This document shows positions 52,425 to 61,434 of a stretch of DNA of 64,000 nucleotides, in pieces. A model generated the notes under the pieces. That model did not search any database. It was not told the DNA's origin and saw only the letters and a list, made by a program, of their open reading frames with translations. This stretch comes from Pythium myriotylum (lineage: Eukaryota; Oomycota; Peronosporomycetes; Pythiales; Pythiaceae), in NCBI GenBank assembly GCA_023091665.1, contig JALJCQ010000017.1, positions 2,914,001 to 2,978,000 of the forward strand. The letters are read 5' to 3'. A program made the translations under genes and the position numbers. Every line of letters begins with the position of its first letter. Positions within the stretch are counted from its first letter, which is position 1.

Positions 52425-53389
52425 GACGGTGGCAGCAGTTGCCATGAGACAAAGTTCCCACAGAGGCGGCGCTGGGGTGCGCTTGCGTGAAGGGGCATAA
52501 GAGCATTGTCGAGATGCGGGTTGCGGTTGAAAGACGACAGCGCTGATATCAACTCTTCGTGGACGAGGAAAACTAAGCTTCAGGAAGCTCGCCGATTGCA
52601 AAATGGTCAACACGGCGGCGCGCTCTGTCAATTTCAAGTTCGGAAGATTAAAAGAAGATTCGGGTCTTGATAAAACTGCGAGAAGACGGATTTCAAGTTG
52701 GTCGAAGAACAGAACAGATTCGCGTCCTGGTGTAACGACGAGAAGACGCTTCTGATGTCCCTGATGTGTTGACAAGCATCCAATCGTGACCTCAGAACTA
52801 ATGAAAGGGCACCAGGGCGAGTCATCGGATGCGACGCGTCATACTTGGGCGGATGAAGTGTTGGCGTGCACGTTCTTGACACAGTGAAGACTTGTGGTCT
52901 CGACGCCCACGTTTCTTTTTGTACAAGAGTGTCAAGTGAGCGTTTCGAAAACGAGACGAGATTGCTAGAAAAGCGTTTGGGTTTTGTCGATATGTCCGAT
53001 TCCACGACCAGCAAAGTATCATCTTCACTCCCAAGTACGATGAAGGTCCATGGCTCTGGGATTACTCGTGTGATTACAAGTCGCCGCGTGGTTGGCTTGG
53101 GAGCCCAAGATCCAAGTGAGCCAGCCAACCACGTGAGAAAAAGTAAAAATTTCTCTCGCTGGGTTTGGGTTCACGCAGACAGCCATCTGAGACCAGAAGT
53201 GGGTACTTTTCGAACCCGACTCCAACCTTGATTTAGAAGCAACTCACATGAAGCTCACCTCTTTCTGGCGACTCATCTCCCTCTCACACTCCACATTCCT
53301 CACGCCGCACTCCTCACAAAGAAACAAGTCGACCGAGAGACCGACCAACAGCCGGACACACAGGCAGCGGGACAGCCAGATCGAGAGCC
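52425..53389. repeat. spacer with decayed ankyrin repeat and upstream block, copy 4
   Basis: Same as 48943-49907 apart from the base at 53214. Holds the decayed repeat at 52456-52528 and the promoter of gene 7. Confidence 0.85.
52992..53231 (+). other. conserved small upstream ORF, copy 4 (extended)
   Basis: Same as copy 3 except that the single base difference at 53214 changes Pro to Thr near its end. Confidence 0.3.
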
Positions 53390-55888
53390 ATGCTGGCCCC
53401 GGAGTTCGAGCTGCTGCTGGCGATCGAGCAGCGCGACGCAGCGGCCGTGGCGACGCTGCTGCGCGAGAAAAGTATGGACGTGGACGCCGCGAGCGAGGGC
53501 ACGACGCCGCCGCTCTGTCTCGCGACGCTCTACGGCGAAGACGAGATCGTCGCGATGCTGCTCAAGGCCGGTGCCAACGTCGATGCGATGGACGCAGACG
53601 CCAACTCGGCGCTCATCACGGCGACTTCGCAGCGCAACCACGCGATCGTGGCTGCGTTGCTGGCCGCTGGTGCCTCGGTGGACTACGCGAACGCGAGTGG
53701 CCGCACGGCACTGATGGTCGCGGCGGCCAACGGCGACGTGTACAGCGTTCAGCAGCTTGTCGATGCTGGTGCGAGCGTGGACATCGCCAACCCGATCGGT
53801 CGCACGGCGCTCAGTTTTGCTGCAGGGAACGGGCGCTCAGTCGTCGTTGAGATGCTGCTCGCGGCAGGCGCAGACCTGGAGAGTGTCGATAATGTTGGGA
53901 TCTCGCCTCTTGGGTACGCGGCGCGCGGGAACCACGCGGATGTTGTTCGCCAGCTCGCCAGGGAAGGAGCGAACGTGGACCATGAGAACGAGGCCGGCTC
54001 CACGGCGCTGATCGCCGCGTCGCATCTCAAACTCCCCGAGGTGACGGCTGCGCTGTTGAGCGCCGGTGCCGATGTGAACCACGCGTCGACGAATGAATCG
54101 AGCGCGCTGACGATCGCATCCTGGTTCGGAGACGCCGAGATTGCTGCCATGTTGCTCAAAGCCGGCGCGGACGTCGACCACGCTGATGCTGTGGGCGATG
54201 CCCCACTGATCTTGTCGGCTGCGCAGGGCTATCTTGAGATTGTCGAGACAGTACTAGAGTACAATGCGAACGTTGACCAAGCGAACAAAGATGGCAATAC
54301 GGGTCTCATCTTCGCTGTACAGCAGGGCCACCCCGAAGTCATGGAAGTGTTTCTTCGTGCAGGCGCCAATATCAACGGTGCGAACAACACTGGGCTCACT
54401 CCACTTCTGATGGCGATGACCCAGGGCCATGTGGAGATCGTCGAGCGGCTCATCGCTTGTGGCGCCAAGCCCGACCAAGCCAGCACCAACAACAGTACGG
54501 CACTCACGCTGGCGTCCTGGCTTGGCCACACGGATATCGTTGACACGCTACTCACCAAAGGTGTCGATGTGGATCACGCCGACGACGCCGGCGACACGAG
54601 TCTCATGCTGGCATCTTCTAAGGGCTTTGTCGAGATCGTTGACAAGTTGCTGGCGGCAAAGGCCAACGTTGAGATCGGTAATAGCCAGGGCAATAGAGCG
54701 CTGAGTTTTGCTGCTCAGAACGGACACGATGAGATCATCGACAAGCTTCTTGCTGCCGGCGCACAGCTCGACGGCACGAACAGTCTCGGTTTCACGCCGC
54801 TCCACTTCTCGTTGACGACGAGCCAAGTTTCTACGGCGGAGAAGCTGCTTGCGCTCGGTGCAAGAGCCGACGCGACGACCGACAATGGCACGACACCGCT
54901 GACATTAGCTTGCTGGCACGGCCTCGAAAGTGTTGTGGACAAGCTGCTGGCGTACGGAGTGGACGTGAACCACGTGGATAGCGCTGACGATACCCCACTG
55001 CTACTCGCGACGGCGAAAGGCTTCACGAACATCGTCGAGAAGCTTATTGCCGCCGGTGCGGATATCCATTACGCCAAAAAAAGCGGTGCTACAGCGCTCA
55101 TGGTCGCGTGCCAGTGTGGTCATCCATCAGTCGTGGAGAAGTTGCTTGCGGCAGGCTGCGATGTCGACTGCGTTACGGATGACGGCAACTGCGTGCTAGC
55201 CTACGCAGCCCAGAACGGCAGCGTGCGTATTGTTCGCATGCTACTAGACCGGAACGTGAAGGTGGATGTAGTCAACAAGGACGGCAACACGCCACTGAGT
55301 CTCGCTCTTTCGCTTGATCATCCCGTGGTGGCTGAGATGCTGGCGTGGAAGAGCCAGCGACTGGAGCTCTGCGATGATGCCGGGTGGACGCCGCTAGCGC
55401 TGGCATGCAGACACAACCACGGTGACGTCGTGGATATTCTGCTGGCGCGTGGCGTGGACGTGAACCAAGTGAGCCAGACCGGAGAGACCGCGCTGATGGT
55501 TGCGGCGGGTGAAGGATTCGGCGTGATCGTCGATAAACTGATCGCGGCCGGTGCAGACGTGCGAGCGAAGAGCGAGAGTGGCATCACGGCGCTTGCGAAA
55601 GCGATGGGCAACAACCACGATCGGATCGTGGATGCGCTGGTGGCAGCAGGTGCGGAAGTGAGTCGAGTGGAGGAGGATGTTGTGTCGACAGAAACAGTGG
55701 TGACGAGCGAGAGCCAAGTCGAGACGAAACTGAAGCTGTTTACGGCTGGTGTGGTCCTGGAAGAGAAGGAGGAGAATGAGAGTCGAGACGATACGATGGA
55801 GCAGGCGTTTGTGAAGGCGAGAGAGGTCGAACGAGGGAATGAGAAGGAGGAGGGTGATCGTGGCGACAAGCCCGCGAGGGGAGCATGA
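53390..55888 (+). CDS. ankyrin-repeat protein, gene 7 (array copy C)
   Basis: 832 residues, start MLAPEFE as in gene 6. Cap, about 24 ankyrin repeats, charged tail (LEEKEENESRDDTMEQAFVK and on to KPARGA). From 53973 it diverges from genes 5/6 in the middle repeats, where many changes are amino-acid changes at variable surface positions, yet it returns to near identity in the 3' third (for example 55232-55376 has no difference to gene 6). This patchwork indicates gene conversion. The four-residue insertion of genes 5/6 is absent. No signal peptide. Frame intact. Confidence 0.9.
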   Translation: MLAPEFELLLAIEQRDAAAVATLLREKSMDVDAASEGTTPPLCLATLYGEDEIVAMLLKAGANVDAMDADANSALITATSQRNHAIVAALLAAGASVDYANASGRTALMVAAANGDVYSVQQLVDAGASVDIANPIGRTALSFAAGNGRSVVVEMLLAAGADLESVDNVGISPLGYAARGNHADVVRQLAREGANVDHENEAGSTALIAASHLKLPEVTAALLSAGADVNHASTNESSALTIASWFGDAEIAAMLLKAGADVDHADAVGDAPLILSAAQGYLEIVETVLEYNANVDQANKDGNTGLIFAVQQGHPEVMEVFLRAGANINGANNTGLTPLLMAMTQGHVEIVERLIACGAKPDQASTNNSTALTLASWLGHTDIVDTLLTKGVDVDHADDAGDTSLMLASSKGFVEIVDKLLAAKANVEIGNSQGNRALSFAAQNGHDEIIDKLLAAGAQLDGTNSLGFTPLHFSLTTSQVSTAEKLLALGARADATTDNGTTPLTLACWHGLESVVDKLLAYGVDVNHVDSADDTPLLLATAKGFTNIVEKLIAAGADIHYAKKSGATALMVACQCGHPSVVEKLLAAGCDVDCVTDDGNCVLAYAAQNGSVRIVRMLLDRNVKVDVVNKDGNTPLSLALSLDHPVVAEMLAWKSQRLELCDDAGWTPLALACRHNHGDVVDILLARGVDVNQVSQTGETALMVAAGEGFGVIVDKLIAAGADVRAKSESGITALAKAMGNNHDRIVDALVAAGAEVSRVEEDVVSTETVVTSESQVETKLKLFTAGVVLEEKEENESRDDTMEQAFVKAREVERGNEKEEGDRGDKPARGA

Positions 55889-55986
55889 GATAGGGAATTA
55901 GTTGATTCCTGGAGTGGGTATTCCCAGAGAGAAGACTAGCTATGATAACCTATTTGCCACGAAAGACGAGATACAGAGCATAAGTT

Positions 55987-56760
55987 CTAGTCACGGCGGA
56001 ACCGCTTAGGCGTGCACTTGGTCGACGGCTTGCTCACAGGGGTGGATGTCGGCTCGGGCGCTGGGGCTGGGGCCGGGTTCTCGTTGCCAGTGGTGTTACT
56101 GCCTCCGTTGTTGCCATTTGTGTTACCTCCGCCGTTGTTGCTGTTACCAGGAGCAGGAGCCGGAGCCGAACCCCCAGCCGAGCCTCCGCCCGAGAGCGTA
56201 GCACAGGAGATGTATGCCTGCCACGCCGGCACGTGGAGCGCGAGCCAGAACGACTGCAGTCGCTTGGCTCCGGCACACTTGGACTTGTCGTACGGCAGCT
56301 TGGCAGGCTTCTGCGGGTAGTTCTTGGCGCAGTTGTCATCGTAGAAGACGCGCGTGTCATCGCACCAGACCTCGCACGGACCCAAGTGCGAGCTGTCAAA
56401 GCCACCGCCGTATTCGACAGCGTCGGGCAGCGACTGTGGAGTGCCAGTGGCCGCCGACTGACCACACTCCTTGGTCGACGAGCCGTCGGGCTTGAAGTTG
56501 GCGTAGACCAGATCGCGAATCGACTTGTACTTGGACTGGGCTTTGAATGCCTGGAGGAAGGCCTCAGTGTTGGCCTCGGGACTCGTGCCGTAGCCCTTCC
56601 CGGCGGGCGGAGGCATGGCGGACGGGCCGTCGATCGTGCCCGAGGGAGAGTTGTTGATGTTGCTGTTGGGCTTGGGCAGTGTCATCATGCTGTGGCCCTC
56701 GGCCGAGTGTACTGCAAGTGCCACGATGACAGCGAGCGTCGTGAGTGTCGACTTGACCAT
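55987..56760 (-). CDS. AA17-like secreted copper monooxygenase, gene 1
   Basis: 257 residues from the ATG at 56758-56760; the open frame extends further upstream, but this Met begins a textbook signal peptide (residues 1-22) ending just before His23, and an N-terminal His is required for the copper 'histidine brace' of LPMOs. The mature domain (to about residue 190) has HSMMTLPKPNSNINNSPSG, ANFKPDGSSTKECG, FDSSHLGPCEVWCDDTRVFY and LALHVPAW. I recognise this as the oomycete AA17 family, shown in Phytophthora to cleave homogalacturonan oxidatively. A Pro/Ala/Asn/Gly linker and the terminal CTPKRFRRD follow. Divergent to gene 2; probably acts outside the cell on host pectin. Confidence 0.85.
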   Translation of the reverse strand: MVKSTLTTLAVIVALAVHSAEGHSMMTLPKPNSNINNSPSGTIDGPSAMPPPAGKGYGTSPEANTEAFLQAFKAQSKYKSIRDLVYANFKPDGSSTKECGQSAATGTPQSLPDAVEYGGGFDSSHLGPCEVWCDDTRVFYDDNCAKNYPQKPAKLPYDKSKCAGAKRLQSFWLALHVPAWQAYISCATLSGGGSAGGSAPAPAPGNSNNGGGNTNGNNGGSNTTGNENPAPAPAPEPTSTPVSKPSTKCTPKRFRRD

Positions 56761-56877
56761 CGTTTCGGTGCTTCCTTCTGGTGTGGCGACTGCAAAACGC
56801 CAAGTGAGAAGGACCCAAGGAAGACGTCCAGACGTCACGCAGGAAGACACGAGCCTTGAGGTCCAAAGTACATGGCA

Positions 56878-56964
56878 GGGGCTCTCCACAATGAAAGTCA
56901 GTCAAGATCTTCACATTAATTCAAAATTGCTGGGCTGGGGCTCTCCACAATTATAATCAGTCAA
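56878..56964. repeat. two 28-base direct repeats upstream of AA17-like gene 1
   Basis: GGGGCTCTCCACAAT plus a variable centre plus TCAGTCAA occurs twice with a 59-base offset, about 120-200 bases beyond the ATG. Possible regulator site or chance duplication. Confidence 0.6.
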
Positions 56965-57594
56965 TTTTTTAGTTTCTTTTTTTTTTATGAACAAAGTGAG
57001 CATGGGGGTGTAAAATCCCCTGACATGGTCTCAGCAAACCGACACCTGCAGCTGGCAAGCTCGATTCCGTCCGATTTGCTTTTTTTCTGTTATCACCATC
57101 GAGCGTCAACTTGCCGTCGCCGATGGAGGTCGTCGAGTTGTTGCGGCGTTGACTGAGACCATGTGGGGGGCCATCCACACTGGATTTCTCGGTGCAAGGC
57201 TAATCACGGTGGGAACAAGTCCCTCCAGAATTCCTGCAACTGACATCTCATTCGTAGTAAGAAAGAATTAGCTAATTAGTATTCGAACCATTTCTTCATC
57301 CATTCAGTTTTCTATGGAGCTCTTCGCGAGAACCAGGTGTCCTCAATGGGCGCGTACGAGAAAGGCCATGACGGACCCTCCCTTGTTCACACCGCGAAGG
57401 TCTCTCTCTCTTTATAGGAGACCTTCATGGATGAGCGGAGCTTGGCCACGTGGGATCTGGTCCCGGGAGATGACACCATGTGGGGCTCTCCATGTGGGCT
57501 GGCGGATCTGGATGGAAATCCACGTCGAGCCGGCTTCGTCGCATCTATCCCACGACCGCTAACACCGACGACTAATTGGGTGAACCGACGAGCG

Positions 57595-57613
57595 ATTCAC
57601 TCTGCGATTCTCC
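57595..57613 (+). promoter_or_regulatory. initiator-like core promoter of AA17-like gene 2
   Basis: ATTCACTCTGCGATTCTCC fits the Inr plus flank pattern 28-46 bases before the ATG at 57641. Confidence 0.45.
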
Positions 57614-57640
57614 GCCTTTGAGCCGATCTCCTTCCTCGCC

Positions 57641-58504
57641 ATGTTCAAGTCGATCCTGTCAACCGCCGCGGTCGTCGCGACCGTGTCCATGCACGCGGTC
57701 GACGCGCACAGCAAGATGACGCTGCCCAAGCCCAACAGCGAGATCAACAACTCGCCGTCGGGCACGATCGACGGCCCCAAGACGCTTGATGTGCCCGCTG
57801 GCATGTCCTTCGGCCAGGGCCACGAGCAGAACACCAAGGCCTTCCTCAAGGCCTGGGGCTCGCAGACCAAGTACAAGACGATCCGTGAAATGGTCTACGC
57901 CAACTTCAAGCCCGACGGCGCCTCGACTAAGGAGTGCGGTCAGTCGGCGGCTACGGGTCCGCCGCAGCCACTGCCGGAATTTGTCGAATACGAGACGGGT
58001 TTCGACTCGACCCACTGGGGCCCGTGCGAGGTCTGGTGTGACGACACCAAGGTCTTCTACGACGAGAACTGTGCCGTCAACTTCCCGGGCAAGCCCGGCA
58101 AGCTCCCCTACGAGAAGGCCAAGTGCGCCGGCGCCAAGCGCCTCCAGTCCTTCTGGCTCGCGCTTCACGTGCCTGACTGGCAGGTGTACACTGCTTGCAC
58201 CACGCTCTCGGGCTCTGGTGCGAGCAGCGGAGGCGGCTCGGCCCCAGCTCCGGCCCCGGCCAACGGCGGCGGCAGCAGCAACAACAACGGCGGCGGCAAC
58301 AGCGGCAATAGCAACGGCGGTGGTAACAGCGGCAACAGCAACGGTGGCAACAGCAACAGCGGCGGCAGCAGCAGCAACAACGGCGGCGGCTCGGCCCCGA
58401 AGCCTGCTCCTGCCCCAGCTCCGGCCCCTGCTCCGGCGGTGACGCCTGCGCCTGTGACCAACAAGCCGTCGGGCAAGTGCGTGAAGCGCTTCCGCCGTGA
58501 CTAG
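57641..58504 (+). CDS. AA17-like secreted copper monooxygenase, gene 2
   Basis: 287 residues. Signal peptide 1-22, His23 as mature N-terminus (HSKMTLPKPNSEINNSPSG). Candidate second brace His are H125 (FDSTHWGPCE) and H176 (LALHVPDW), with Y140 (KVFYDENC) as a possible axial ligand; these are conserved in all three copies. Cysteines at 99, 129, 133, 144, 162 and 186 suggest three disulfides. The C-terminal 95 residues are a Gly/Asn/Ser then Pro/Ala linker ending KCVKRFRRD. The function expected from the family is oxidative cleavage of pectin in the plant wall. The linker is much longer in Gly-Asn-Ser repeats than in genes 1 and 3, which shows repeat-driven length change. Confidence 0.85.
   Translation: MFKSILSTAAVVATVSMHAVDAHSKMTLPKPNSEINNSPSGTIDGPKTLDVPAGMSFGQGHEQNTKAFLKAWGSQTKYKTIREMVYANFKPDGASTKECGQSAATGPPQPLPEFVEYETGFDSTHWGPCEVWCDDTKVFYDENCAVNFPGKPGKLPYEKAKCAGAKRLQSFWLALHVPDWQVYTACTTLSGSGASSGGGSAPAPAPANGGGSSNNNGGGNSGNSNGGGNSGNSNGGNSNSGGSSSNNGGGSAPKPAPAPAPAPAPAVTPAPVTNKPSGKCVKRFRRD
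58261..58392 (+). repeat. coding trinucleotide-type repeat in AA17-like gene 2
   Basis: An imperfect tract of GGC, AAC and AGC codons encoding the Gly/Asn/Ser linker; likely length-variable between strains. Confidence 0.8.
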
Positions 58505-59252
58505 ACGATGTCGCTCGAGGGTTCTTGCTCTCCTCCTGTAAGTTTTGTAAGTGTCTAATAAATGTCGAGGTCCTTCGAGGACCCGTTCTTCGCACTCGAG
58601 GCAGAGAGGCAGTTTATCTTCAAGTGCTCTTCACCCAGGACGATGATCAGGGCCTTCAAGATCAGCGACATGCCGCGCAGAGTCGGAAGCGAAGAGTCTA
58701 CCGGATATTCTGAGGCCATGTGACCGCGAGGAAATCACGCCATACTCGACTAACAGGACCCCGGGACTCCCTGGGCGTCTTCACAGAGAAAGAATTAGTG
58801 AATGAAAACGCTGTGGGTGATGAAATCCAGAAATTCCTAGAGAAAGTGGTCTCACTCATCCGAGAAGACTTCTTTCCAAGGGCATCTTGGTCCTACATCT
58901 CGCCGGTCGCGGAGGTCAACGAGATCAAGTCGCCCATTCCGCGTGCCCACACGCTGCTTAGGAACGCTTCACAAGGCGCATTTAATGTGCTCCGAGGGCA
59001 GTCTGGCGGTTGAGGCAAGTATCAGCCCCCTCTCAGCGATTCCATGTGGAGAAGGCAGAAACAGTGCTTCGAGTGGACCCTTCCGACCCAAGTGCTGTCG
59101 TCAAAGGCACGGACAGACGTCTGAGCAGCTGGACTTGAGGCACGGAGGTGACTTGTCGAACTCTTGACGCGCCGTCTCAGCGGAGACACTCGCACGCGTC
59201 AACTCGGTGTCAACGTGTGTTTCTTCGTTCCCGAGAAACCCGAGCACGCGTT
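58505..59252. other. intergenic region
   Basis: About 0.75 kb between AA17-like genes 2 and 3; no gene recognised. Confidence 0.5.
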
Positions 59253-59270
59253 CTCTCATTCCTCGACTTG
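59253..59270 (+). promoter_or_regulatory. initiator-like core promoter of AA17-like gene 3
   Basis: CTCTCATTCCTCGACTTG matches the Inr and part of the flank, 38-55 bases before the ATG at 59308, and supports that start over the upstream open frame. Confidence 0.5.
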
Positions 59271-59307
59271 CCCGCGTGCGATCAGCCACTGCGACACAAG
59301 AACAAGT

Positions 59308-60144
59308 ATGGTCAGGAGCCTGCTCACCACCGTCGCAGTCATCGCCGCTCTGGCTGTGAACTCGGCCGACGCCCACAGCAAGATGACGCTGCCCAAGCCC
59401 AACAGCGAGATCAGCAACTCGCCCTCAGGTACAGTCGACGGTCCGACTGCCATGCCCCCACCGTCGGGCAAGAGCTACGGTACGAGTCCCGAAGCCAACA
59501 CTGAGGCCTTCCTCGAGGCCTTCAAAGCCCAGTCCAAGTACAAGACTGTCCGTGACCTCATCTACGCCAACTTCAAGCCCGACGGCTCGTCGACCAAGGA
59601 GTGCGGTTTCTCGGCGATGACAGGAACCCCTCAGTCGTTGCCGGACTATGTGGAGTACGAGACGGGCTTCGACAGCACACACTTGGGCCCGTGCGAGGTC
59701 TGGTGCGATGACACGCGCGTCTTCTACAACGAAAACTGCGCCAAGAACTATCCGCAGAAGCCCGCCAAGCTGCCGTACGACAAGGCCAAGTGCGCCGGCG
59801 CCAAGCGCCTGCAGTCCGTCTGGCTCGCGCTCCACGTGCCGGCGTGGCAGGCGTACCTCTCTTGTGCCACACTGTCGGGCTCAGGCGCCAGCAGCGGTGG
59901 CTCAGCGTCGACTCCAAGCAGCGGATCGGCTTCCTCTTCCTCCTCTTCGACCACGCCGGCGTTGACGACGGCAGCTCCGGCACCGAGCGCCAACGACGCC
60001 AACTCGAGCAACGGCTCCGGCTCGAGCGGCAACTCGTCTCCGTCCACGACGGCCCCGTCGCCAGCGTCGACACCCGCGACTATCACAACGAAGCCGAGCT
60101 CGTCGTCCAGCAAGTGCACGCCCAAGCGCTTCCGTCGCCACTGA
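59308..60144 (+). CDS. AA17-like secreted copper monooxygenase, gene 3
   Basis: 278 residues from the ATG at 59308; the open frame begins 48 codons earlier, but only this start gives a signal peptide (MVRSLLTTVAVIAALAVNSADA) that leaves His23 at the mature N-terminus. The catalytic domain has the same landmarks as genes 1 and 2 (FDSTHLGPCEVWCDD, RVFYNENC, LALHVPAW). The linker is Ser/Thr/Pro-rich, suited to O-glycosylation, and ends KCTPKRFRRH. Genes 1 and 3 are closer to each other (TSPEANTEAFL, AKNYPQKPAKLPYDK) than to gene 2, so the duplication history is not a simple tandem order. Expected to be secreted and to attack pectin. Confidence 0.85.
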   Translation: MVRSLLTTVAVIAALAVNSADAHSKMTLPKPNSEISNSPSGTVDGPTAMPPPSGKSYGTSPEANTEAFLEAFKAQSKYKTVRDLIYANFKPDGSSTKECGFSAMTGTPQSLPDYVEYETGFDSTHLGPCEVWCDDTRVFYNENCAKNYPQKPAKLPYDKAKCAGAKRLQSVWLALHVPAWQAYLSCATLSGSGASSGGSASTPSSGSASSSSSSTTPALTTAAPAPSANDANSSNGSGSSGNSSPSTTAPSPASTPATITTKPSSSSSKCTPKRFRRH

Positions 60145-61359
60145 GAAGCGAGTCGTTTGTAGTAAAGATGGAGTCTGATGAATGTCGATGTTGCTGTTAT
60201 TACCGTAAACACGAGAGCGAAAACACGGTAACCGTATGTGAGATTTCTATACATCGTATACCAAGTCCAAAGTATCCAGGTATACGTATAGCTTTACCGA
60301 TAATACCGGTTAATGGATCGGTATTTTTAGCGAAATATTACCACTGGACCGCTTTGTTAACGTATTTTTACACGAGGATATACCGTAATCCATTCCGAAG
60401 ATGGCCCGGTGAAAAAAAGATCGCGCGGGCGATCCAAAGCTGAACTCGGCCGATCTCGTCGCTCTCCTCGTTCGATCCATCGAACGCGGCGCGAAATCTT
60501 CGCAAAGCCAAAAACTTTTCGCCCCGCGAGAGTTCGGATCTCTCTCGGTCGCGTCTGCTGATCCATTCGCATCCTCACGGGACTGAAAAGCCTCGGCTTG
60601 TTGTTTACTGATTCGCTCGCTTCCAACCATGAGTTCTCTGCTGGTGCATTCGTTCGCCTTCTCGGGCCCGGAGAGCCTGAAAAATGAGAAACTCACCCGA
60701 CAGTTTCGATGCGGCTGCTGCTGATTTGATATCAAACCACCGTTCCGAGATCCCACCCACCCACTCACCACCAGATCTCCAGCCACGTATCACAGACGAC
60801 AGAGACCACCGAGCGGGCCGAGGCTTCCCGCGCCGGCGTGGGATCTTCGAACCGCCCTCGTCCCTCGTAAACAAACCACGCAGTCGAGGCCAATGGCGAC
60901 GAGTCGTTTGGACCCAATTGCCATTCGCAAGTAGTGGGTCCGCTCGCTCGCTCGGCGCTAAGGTCACGCGCCCTGTCGAATGAGACGCCGACGAGGTCTC
61001 ATCTGCTGGTCAGAGCGAGCCCGTCGGCAGGTGGCTCCTTCCCCCGCCCTCGGTCCCGTTCGCTTTTGGGGCCAGCACGAGCAGCTCATCTCGCCCTCCC
61101 CCCAACGAGGAAGAGCAGACAAGCCGCGCTCTCCCCTCCTTCGAACCAACTCATTTTCATCCATTCAAAACAAATACCCTACGATCTCACATATTAGGAG
61201 CTGGCTGTCGCCGTCAGCCGACGCCTCCCTTGGAAAACCAATCCACCACCGTCTCCGCAATCGCGCCGTCGCATCTCTCTTCAACCCACTTCTCTCTCTC
61301 TCTCTCTCTCTTCGCCATGGGCCACCACAAGCTCTCGCTCTCGAGATCCCCAGCCGGCC
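60145..61359. other. intergenic region between AA17-like gene 3 and lipoxygenase
   Basis: 1.2 kb. The part 60190-60400 is AT-rich with repeated TACCGTAA/GGTAT words; the rest turns GC-rich. A (TC)10 microsatellite lies at 61291-61311. No gene recognised. Confidence 0.45.
61291..61311 (+). repeat. (TC)n microsatellite in lipoxygenase promoter
   Basis: About ten TC units roughly 50 bases upstream of the putative initiator. Confidence 0.85.
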
Positions 61360-61378
61360 TCTCATTCCCACATTCGCC
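61360..61378 (+). promoter_or_regulatory. oomycete Inr/FPR core promoter of the lipoxygenase gene
   Basis: TCTCATTCCCACATTCGCC is a near-ideal initiator plus flank, 57-75 bases before the ATG at 61435. Confidence 0.65.
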
Positions 61379-61434
61379 ACAGCTCCGGTAGACACTCTCT
61401 CCTCTCCACTCTCCGCTCTCGCTCTCCCTCCGCC

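Larger units (their letters stand above)
46442..53972. repeat. 3482-base tandem duplication containing ankyrin genes
   Basis: 46442-50490 equals 49924-53972 at a lag of exactly 3482 bases. I found one difference, C at 49732 versus A at 53214. The repeat covers gene 5/6 bodies, the intergenic spacer, and the first 567 bases shared with gene 7. Identity ends at 50491 (G) versus 53973 (A). Confidence 0.9.
56761..57640. other. divergent promoter region of AA17-like genes 1 and 2
   Basis: 880 bases. On the minus strand CTCACTTGGCGTTTTGC (56793-56809) is initiator-like for gene 1. A 28-base direct repeat lies at 56878-56905 and 56937-56964 (GGGGCTCTCCACAAT, then TCAGTCAA). Confidence 0.5.

Noticed and set aside
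35737..55888. Regular repeats of about 99 bases that could suggest a CRISPR or satellite array
   Set aside because: They are 33-residue ankyrin repeats in a continuous reading frame; the DNA copies are not identical and have no spacer structure.
46420..55888. Recent bacterial origin of the ankyrin cluster
   Set aside because: Near-consensus ankyrin arrays occur in many eukaryotes, composition matches the neighbours, and no bacterial gene or mobile element adjoins the cluster.
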